Below are positions 57,087 to 64,000 of a DNA stretch of 64,000 nucleotides, one piece after another. The notes under the pieces were generated by a model that was given only the letters and a program-made list of their open reading frames with translations, was not told where the DNA came from and made no database searches. This DNA is from Acanthochromis polyacanthus (taxonomy: Eukaryota; Chordata; Actinopteri; Pomacentridae). Every line of letters starts with the position of its first letter. The stretch's first letter is position 1. The stretch is taken from positions 27,363,817-27,427,816 of the forward strand of contig NC_067130.1 in assembly GCF_021347895.1 (NCBI RefSeq), read 5' to 3'. A program made the position numbers and the translations under genes.

Positions 57087-57350
57087 AAGATTCAAAAGGT
57101 TCATTGTCATATGCACATAAAAACCAGATGGTCAGCCTGCACAATGAAACTCTAACTTTGATGATCCTCTTTAACCAAATAAGCACGATCTGAGAGCAAC
57201 TATAGGAATTGTAACTTAATAAATATATCTAAACTGACAGCAACAGTGGTCGTAGAGTGTGATGTGCATTATATTATTGTAAACTTCAGTTTGAATAAAG
57301 TGATGACTGCAGTGATTATAAAGTGGATATTGCATTGCGGTAAACAATAA
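57087..57350 (-). repeat. LINE 3'-end relic
   Basis: AGATTCAAAAGGTTCATTGTC followed by ATATGCACATAAAAACCAGA and GCACAATGAAACTCTAACTT is the antisense of a teleost LINE 3' end. The element reads on the minus strand; no coding remains. Confidence 0.5.
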
Positions 57351-57722
57351 GATGTAAAAGTTATGCATTTACTAGTTCTTTCATTGACAACGATCCCTTT
57401 CTGCCGTGGGATTGCTGATATGTTTTATGGTCTAGAATATGCAGTCCCACGCACCAATCCCCATTCCTTGCACCTCAAGCACACCAGCTCACCTACAACT
57501 CTGATTAAAACACCATAAAACTACTCTTTGCTACAGTGGCAAGTTGTGGTACTGGACTTATTCAGCCATATATGTTGGAACCAGAAATCGAATGTGAAAA
57601 GGAACGATGATCAAGGCCCACCCTACAAGTTTGCTCTTTAGATTTCTCATTTCAGAAACCCCAGATGTTTGACTTCTTTGCATGAAAATGATCAATGTTT
57701 GTCTTAAAATAGCTGTTACGTA

Positions 57723-58050
57723 CACGACTGTTCAGAAGTTCGGGGTCACTAAGAAATGTCCTTATTTTTGAAAGAAAAGCGTTTTTTTTTAATGAGACTA
57801 ACAATAAAAGAATCACAAATACAGTCTAGACATTGTTAATGCGGTAAATGACTATTCTAGGTGGAAACAGCTGATTTTAATGGAATATCTCCATAGGGGT
57901 ACAGAGGAACATTTCCACCAACCATCACTCCTGTGTTCTAATGCTACACTGTGTTAGCTAATGGTGTTAAAAGGCTAATTGATGTTTAGAAAGCCCTTGT
58001 GCCATTATGTTAGCACCTGAATAGAAGTGTGAGTTTTCATGGAACATATG
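57723..58050. mobile_element. Tc1/mariner-type MITE, copy E
   Basis: TA at 57721-57722 precedes CACGACTGTTCAGAAGTTCG, a diverged terminus; the orientation is that of copy B. It keeps the uninterrupted junction AATGGAATATCTCCATAGGG, which is where copy B is split. The distal 30 bp or so are lost after TTTTCATGGAACATATGAA. Confidence 0.75.
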
Positions 58051-60291
58051 AACTCTTCAAACACCAAAATACCTACTGTATGCTGCAATGAGAATTTGTA
58101 TTACCAGACTAATTCAGCCACACATGTTGGAAAGACAAGTCAAATGTTTAAAGTAATGATGATAAATCCCTACCCTGCAAGTTTGCGTCTTAGATTTCTC
58201 ATTTCGGAAGCCCCAGAAGTCTGAATTCTGTCACTGATACTCTTCAGTTTGAAGGTTAAAATGCTCAGCCACGACACTGATTTCTTATTGTGCTCATTAT
58301 GTGCCCCTAAGCATATAAAACAAGAAAAAAACAAAGTAAAAAACATGATTTAAAGCAGTAGTTCCCAACCTGGGGTTCCTTATATATGGCTTTTGGTGTT
58401 TTTTTTATTCATTTGCTTGGTCCTGGACTTAACCTGCTTTGTTTCTATATTCCATGTAGTCAAGATAGGCACAGACACCACTTTCACAGTATTGTCCTTG
58501 AAAATGGTGTGCAGACTTCGCACAGTACACAAAAAAATAAAGCAGCAATCCTGTCAGCACATTCACACAGACAATTTTAAAAGCACAATAAGAAATGTAC
58601 AAACAAACGGTTAAATGTCACATCTTGTGAGGAAAAAAAATTGGATTTACAAGTGCGTCAATGAAAACAGTGGGGATAATGGTGCAGTTACCTTGTACTG
58701 GAACAAATGTAACTGCTTTGTTCTATGCTTTTCCTTTTCGTGTCTGAGCATATAACATGGAAATATTCTAGAATAGTCCCATGCTAAGAAAGCCTTGGAT
58801 AGCATTTGTAGTTCTGCAAACCGAGATGCAGGTTTCTGTGTTCACTCAGTGACACACAAGACGCCATTGGACTAGTATGACCAAAAAATCTGGATCAACT
58901 ATTTCTCACCATTGGGTAAGCAAAGAGAGCATCCGCAAAGATGATGAGCTGATTGCAGCCAAACTGAATATTGTGGGGGCAGTTTAAAGACACACCAGGT
59001 TTTGTCTTTCCAAGCTTCGCAAATTAGTCACGCTTCTGCAAGCAAGCAGAAATGAAGACATTCCCATGTTTCCAGCCAGTAAAAGAGGACCTGAGGGACT
59101 CTGTGTGCCACACTGAGAATCCCTCCAGCGCTCCGGAGCCACCGAGGGAACAAACTCCTCTTCGACATTTGAGTGGCAGGTTTGTGAGTGTAAAATATGA
59201 GGTCACTTCTATATGTAGGTCCTGGAGGTTGTGGGAGAAGAAGGCCAGGAGTTGTCATTTTCGACTACAAGAGAGATGTTAGCCAGCAGCTTCACACTGC
59301 TTTAAGTTGTGCAGCCAAGATTGTGAAAAGTTCACAAATGCCTGGTGTTAAATAAAATGCCTGCAGTAAGCACTGTGTCCCACTTTCACAAGGACTATCC
59401 AGATACCCATCAGCAGCATGTTGACTGTCAAGATTATTCAAATGTTTGTTGGGGCCAAAAATGCGAAATTCACTCAAGCCTGTTTGGATGTTGAGATAAT
59501 ACAAAATGATCTGATGCTCACAATGGATTCATTCCAGTGTGAAGTTAAATAAAATGTTAGCTCAAAGCAAATGCCTGAATGTGTGCTGCCCTTGGTGTCG
59601 AAAATTCTGTGAAATCTGATTCTTGTATAGAATTCATCTTTTATTGTTAAATAGATTTTTTTTTTTTTTTTTTTTTGCTTCATGTTTTTTTGGGATTTAC
59701 AGGAAATTCAGGCTGTTGATAACATACTGGATGGGGACTTTTGCATTATAGAGCACAAATATGAGGTCTTGCTTTGGAAAAACTAAGCCAATGCAAATAC
59801 TTTTTATTGGCTTAGAGTTTTTCTTTATGCTACTGCAAACTTGAAAAAAATCAAGCATTTGAAGAAAATGAATTCATTTTAAGATAACCTGACATTTTTA
59901 AGGCCATGGTCAACTCAGCTACATAAAAAACACTAATCTTGTAGTTTAAGATTTCTTACAAACTCCTGTATACAGAACATTGTTATGTCTCAATAGTTGC
60001 AATAAATTTGGATCTTAAATATGCTTTTTGAAATCCTTTATAAATACATTTTGACCCCTTTGTGTTCACTGGCAAACTGCTTTCCTCTAATGTTCTATTT
60101 GGCAGCAAAGGCTTTTTACTGGCATCCCTCCTTTGTGGGTTCAATCTCTTTCTGATTTGCCTGCAGATCCTGTGATGACATTTTGTGTCTCTTGGAGAAT
60201 TTTATTCACATCAGTCAGTCTGCTCTTGGGCTGAGTTTGCTGGGACATCAAGACGGGACATACTTGCAGTAAAATCTACAGTGGTGTGGTA
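58051..60291. other. Unannotated sequence
   Basis: CAGTAGTTCCCAACCTGGGG at about 58356 resembles one hAT terminus, but no partner end was found. A T homopolymer of just over 20 lies at about 59656-59678. No gene was recognised. Confidence 0.4.
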
Positions 60292-61067
60292 CACTCTACC
60301 GTTCAAAAGTTTGGAGTCGCCCAGATAATTTCACGTTTTCTATGAAAACTCACACTTTTATTCATGTGCTAACATAAATGCACAAAGGTTTTCTAACCAT
60401 CAGTTAGCCTTTCAAGCTGGGATAGGCTCCAGCATGGGGGCTGCATAGTGGTATAGTGGTTAGCATTTTTGCCTTGCAGCAAGAAGATCCCCGGTTCAAA
60501 TCCCAGCCTGGGCCTGGGATCTTTCTGCATGTTTGCATGTTCTCCCTGTGCATGTGTGGGTTTTCTCCGGGCACTCCGGCTTACTCCCACAGTCCAAAAA
60601 TATGCTGAGGTTAATTGGTGACTCTAGGTTGCCCGTGGGTGTGAATGTGAGTGTGATTGTTTGTCTGTGTGTGTGGCCCTGTGACGGACTGGCGACCTGT
60701 CCAGGGTGTCCCCTGCCTTCGCCCGAGTCAGCTGGGATAGGCTCCAGCACCCCCCGCGACCCTAGTGAGGATAAAGCGGTGTATAGAGAATGGATGGATG
60801 GATGGAGTTAGCCTTTCAACACGATTAGCTAACACAATGTAGCATTAGAACACAGGAGTGATGGTTGCTGGAAATGTTCCTCTGTAGCCCTATGGAGATA
60901 TTCCATTAAAAATCAGATGTTTCCCGCTGGAATAGTCATTTACCACATGAACAATGTCTAGACTGTATTTCTGATTAATTTAATGTTATCTTCATTGAAA
61001 ACAACAGTTTTTCAAAAAAACAAAAAAAGGACATTTCTAGGTGGCTCCAAACTTCTGGACGGTAGAG
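60292..61067. mobile_element. Tc1/mariner-type MITE, copy F (interrupted by a SINE)
   Basis: The left end CACTCTACCGTTCAAAAGTT and the right end ACTTCTGGACGGTAGAG are inverted repeats. TA lies at both borders (60290-60291 and 61068-61069). The MITE interior is continuous with other copies once the SINE and one target duplication are set aside. Confidence 0.85.
60416..60805 (+). mobile_element. tRNA-derived SINE, copy 5, with a duplicated 5' piece
   Basis: A perfect 14-bp target duplication, AGTTAGCCTTTCAA, lies at 60402-60415 and 60806-60819. Between them the SINE head (GGGGGCTGCATAGTGGTATA) does not begin at the duplication. It is preceded by 20 bp, 60416-60435, that repeat the element's own distal sequence at 60731-60749 (GCTGGGATAGGCTCCAGCA). 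The B-box GGTTCAAATCCC and GGAT tail are intact. It is the longest and best preserved of the five copies. Confidence 0.92.
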
Positions 61068-61377
61068 TACTTGAAATAATATGAAGATCCTTTTAAATCC
61101 CCTGTCAAATTCACAGGGATCTACAGCCTTTGTTTCTGAAAGCTTTGGAGGAATTACAAAAATGAAGACATATTGTCAGTTTCATGTGATTTGCTTGAGT
61201 TTCTCACCTTTATCTGTACTGGATAGCATGTTTATTTGTTCAAATATGTTGAAAATGTCACCAATTTCAATGGGTTCAAATTTGCGATTTCACCATGGAT
61301 ATTAAAATTGTACAGAGAGCGAGCATCAAATTCTAGAGGACCATATTTAGTGTCCAGAGTCAGGTCTGCAGCTCCAA

Positions 61378-61725
61378 CAAAGTGTCCAAGCACATCAGGT
61401 CAGCTGCCATTTTGTTTGACATTCACAAGGTTGTGCAGCGTCCATTCAGCCCCCAGGAAAAGATTATTGGTGCCAAGTTCTACTGTAAATGACCTGAACT
61501 GTCCATTGAACCAATGCACGGCTGACCATAGCGTGAAAATGGACACGTTCTTTTGGTTGCACCAACACAATCCTCACTTTCTGAATGTTCTACTTTCCAG
61601 ATTTGGCTCCTTCTGACTTCTTCCTCTTTCCCACCTTGAGGTTCAGGTTGAGAGGTTGTCTTTTTGACAATAGCAGATGGTGATTGACATGTTTCCAGTA
61701 TTTTAAATATGGCAGGAGCACTTGG
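61378..61725 (+). pseudogene. Mariner-like transposase relic
   Basis: Two plus-strand segments in different phases match mariner DD34D transposases. FSPQEKIIGAKFYC (61445-61486) corresponds to the stretch just before the second catalytic region. YFPDLAPSDFFLFP (61591-61632) contains the PDLAPxDFxLFP signature with the third Asp, followed by RLRGCLFD. Stops and a frameshift separate them, and the first catalytic Asp is not found. No TIRs were identified. The family is distinct from the Tc1 (DD34E) elements in this window. Confidence 0.7.
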
Positions 61726-61747
61726 AGCAGTGTGTCGGCCAAATTTA

Positions 61748-61960
61748 AGATAAGGTAAGCTTTTATTAATCCAGAAGGACATTCTTGGGCCAGATGTTGC
61801 TCAGAAAAAAACAACATGGCACAACATAAGAAATGGAGTCCCTAAAAGTAGGAAAACAAGAAGTACAATGCATTGCTGAAATAAAATAAGTTGGCTAAAG
61901 TAAGGCTAGTAGAGGAGTAAAAAGTAATAGTAGTTCTATGAGGCAAATTTAAATAAAGGA
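61748..61960 (-). repeat. LINE 3'-end relic
   Basis: AAGCTTTTATTAATCCAGAA and GGACATTCTTGGGCCAGATG resemble the antisense of the LINE 3' end at 27896, so the element reads on the minus strand. The rest is AT-rich and unassignable. Confidence 0.45.
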
Positions 61961-62335
61961 TGGTTTAATTTGTAACAGATATGTAGACAAACTAATCTCA
62001 CAGCCATTTCTGCCTGCATGAGCCCTTAAAGTCTTATTTTCTTTGACAGAACTGACGAAATGTCAGTGATGAGTTTCAGACCTGGGTTAATTTTTTAGTA
62101 TCAGCTAACACTGTATCACCGAATCATTAAATCAGAACTGACAGCTGGTATTAAATGTTTGGTTTAGACATGAACACATTTTCAGAATGACAAATTCAGC
62201 TTCAAGAACAGGTTTCAAAATGTTAAAGTAACCAGCAGTGAAGCAAAAGTTTGATTAGTTTGCATGGATTGAACCAAAACTAATAGGATTCTAATATGTT
62301 CTCAAGAATAGGAAAATGGTTGCGCATTGGAAAGA

Positions 62336-63166
62336 ATGCCCCTCTCAAAACAAGGAAAAAAAACTTATTTAAAATAACTTTTACCTTGATATAAGTGAAA
62401 AAATCTGCCAATAGAACAAGAAAAAATTGGTAAGATTTCTTGAAATAAGATATGATATTTAGAATATTGAGATCTTAAAATTAGCTGGAAAACTTATTTT
62501 AAGCTCTATTTTACCAGGATTGTCAAGCTTAGGTGTCTTAATTCCCCTGTTGTCTTCATTTGAGGCACAAAAAATATTATTGCCTTGTCTGGAAAAAATT
62601 CAAAAATTCAGCAAAAAAAATCCTCAAATTTATAAAACTTTGTAAAATATTCACAAAGACAATTCCTTAACTATTTCCCTTACAAGTTTTATTGGAAAAC
62701 AAATCCTCAAATTTGGCAAGAAACAAAATTTTTTAAAAAAAAATTAAAATTGTAAATATTTTCAAATAATAAATAAAAATCTTCAAAAAAAATCCTAAAG
62801 ATATCTAAAGTGATTTTTTTATATCTTTATATATCATTTCTTTTTTTCCATCAAAAAATGTTTAAAAAATTTCCCCAAAATTTTGAAAATGTGGAATTTT
62901 TCAGTATGAAATTTAGTTATTTTTCCCACGTTGTTAAACTTTAAAAAGGGTCAATTTGACCCGCAGGACGACACGAGGGTTAAAACAAGATCATTTCAAG
63001 ATTGTTTGACTGAACAAGATATTTTAGATGCATTGTCTTAAAACAATTCCCTCCATCTTGCTGAAATGTCACTTGATACGTGAATTTATCTTAAATCAAG
63101 TGGGATGAGACATTTTGACTAAAAATAAGACAAACAGAATTGGTAAGATTTTGAGTTTTTGCAGTG
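62336..63166. mobile_element. Old DNA-element (hAT-like?) repeat hosting a piggyBac MITE
   Basis: The left part (to 62537) and the right part (from 62984) together read like one dispersed teleost repeat: GAATATTGAGATCTTAAAAT and TTTACCAGGATTGTCAAGCT on the left, CAAGATATTTTAGATGCATT on the right. The right terminus is GAGTTTTTGCAGTG at 63166, a CACTGCAAAAA-type end. The left terminus is lost or degraded, so superfamily is a guess. Confidence 0.55.
62542..62979. mobile_element. piggyBac-like MITE (438 bp)
   Basis: TTAA lies exactly at both borders (62538-62541 and 62980-62983). The right terminus read inward is CCCTCGTGTCGTCC; the left is the diverged TTCCCCTGTTGTC. The interior is extremely AT-rich with many AAAAATTC words. 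A 15-bp palindrome, GGGTCAATTTGACCC, lies near the right end (62948-62962). It interrupts an older repeat. Confidence 0.75.
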
Positions 63167-64000
63167 CGTCCTAACATGTTCGCCTTATATTGTTGATACC
63201 AGCGTTTGGGTTAAGGTGGAAACACTGGATATTCCTCAACAGGGTACTGAAAAGTAGAATCCAGTACCAAAGCTTCTCCCACCTGCACTAGCATTGAATC
63301 TTTCCAGCCCTCATCAAAGTAAATCACAGTGTTACATATTTTCCAACATCAAGTCTTTCTTTGATCTCGCTCCGCAATCTGTCTTATTCTTTCAAGTACA
63401 TGTTGCTTTCTATGGAAAACAAGTTACAATACTCTTACAGCACTGGTGGATTTATTTATTTTTTCTCTCTTCTCTTTAAAGAGAGACTTTTAAAGATTCT
63501 GACTAGACAGAGAGCATTTGATAAAATGGTGATTTTCTTTGCAGCAAAGGTTCAAAAGCAATTTGATGCAAGACGAAAAAAACTGGAGAATGTGTGGGGG
63601 AAAGTGTGAGTGCAGCAAAGTGGAAATGGAGCATATTTGCTGGAGTGCATCAGTGTGGCGGCACGTTTTCATAGCCAACGTTGCAATTGTTGTGCTGGCA
63701 GGAAACCAAAGTCTTTGTGTTGTGCATGTTATGTTATTATCTCCTCGGAGTCGATGCGGGTGTATAGATTTTGCATTGGTCGGAAAGTGCATTATGCCCG
63801 GTGTTGACTTTTAATCACAGTCTGCTGGTAAAGTGTAAATAGATGCCGCGGTGTTATCACTGATGGATCTCGCGTGGTGAGTCATGCTGCATGTAGGGAG
63901 GGTTTGGTTTTTTTAGGATGAGGAATAAAGAGTTGTCTCGGTGATGGGAGCAGAGATGCCTTGTCTGGAGTAAATTACCAGCTGCTCCAAAGGGGAAGGT
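63167..64000. other. Unannotated sequence
   Basis: No recognisable element. Overlapping plus-strand frames around 63294-63814 in several phases have no family motif. The Cys/Gly-rich readings near 63600-63800 are not supported by splice sites or similarity. Confidence 0.35.

Noticed and set aside
58356..58376. CAGTAGTTCCCAACCTGGGG as a hAT 5' terminus
   Set aside because: No complementary terminus or 8-bp duplication was found within several kilobases.

Overview
This window looks like intergenic or intronic DNA of a ray-finned fish, most likely a percomorph teleost. The evidence is AT-rich composition, no bacterial-style gene packing, and a dense mix of teleost-type mobile DNA: Tc1/mariner, hAT, piggyBac and PIF/Harbinger elements, non-LTR retrotransposons, and tRNA-derived SINEs. 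I found no convincing intact host protein-coding exon. Almost all open frames are short chance frames or lie inside repeats. All family names come from motif and terminus recognition by eye; no database was searched.

Layout. 1-8.9 kb: quiet DNA with an AT-rich tandem region (2.05-3.04 kb), a Tc1-type MITE (3.56-3.90 kb), a SINE (4.11-4.47 kb) and retroelement tails. 8.9-9.66 kb: a TIR element flanked by TAG. 10.8-12.7 kb: two LINE reverse transcriptase relics. 14.1-16.1 kb: a SINE, then a nest of elements four levels deep. 17.6-23 kb: T-rich and A-rich low-complexity DNA, a BED-finger hAT relic, a piggyBac MITE and a Tc1-type MITE. 25.03-26.17 kb: a compound fold-back element. 27.9-29.5 kb: LINE, SINE and Tc1 relics. 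32.6-33.5 kb: two dispersed repeats. 35.8-38.7 kb: two SINEs and fragments. 38.8-40.2 kb: a promoter-like, possibly spliced segment interrupted by a 1.1-kb hAT-like element. 41.2-43.7 kb: a long-TIR hAT-type MITE and a full-length but dead Tc1 element inside an older repeat. 44.7-48.4 kb: a Tc1 relic, a second SINE type and a second full-length Tc1 element carrying only three stop codons. 50-58 kb: Tc1-type MITEs, a substantial LINE relic and a Harbinger transposase relic. 60.3-63.2 kb: a SINE nested in a MITE, a mariner relic, and a piggyBac MITE nested in an older repeat.

Relations. Insertion order can be read directly. The Tc1 element at 42172-43746 interrupts a repeat whose uninterrupted copy at 32881-33505 preserves the empty TA site. 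Five copies of one SINE family each have recognisable target duplications. Nests at 14.9-16.1, 60.3-61.1 and 62.3-63.2 kb give relative ages. Nearly all oriented LINE pieces lie on the minus strand, which would fit an intron of a plus-strand gene but could be chance.

The best candidates for something undescribed are the fold-back element at 25033-26165, with 359-bp arms, internal sub-repeats and two further hairpins; the 148-bp coding-like insert at 15392-15539 between perfect 21-bp direct repeats; and the candidate two-exon transcript start at 38.8-39.1 kb split by a hAT-like insertion.
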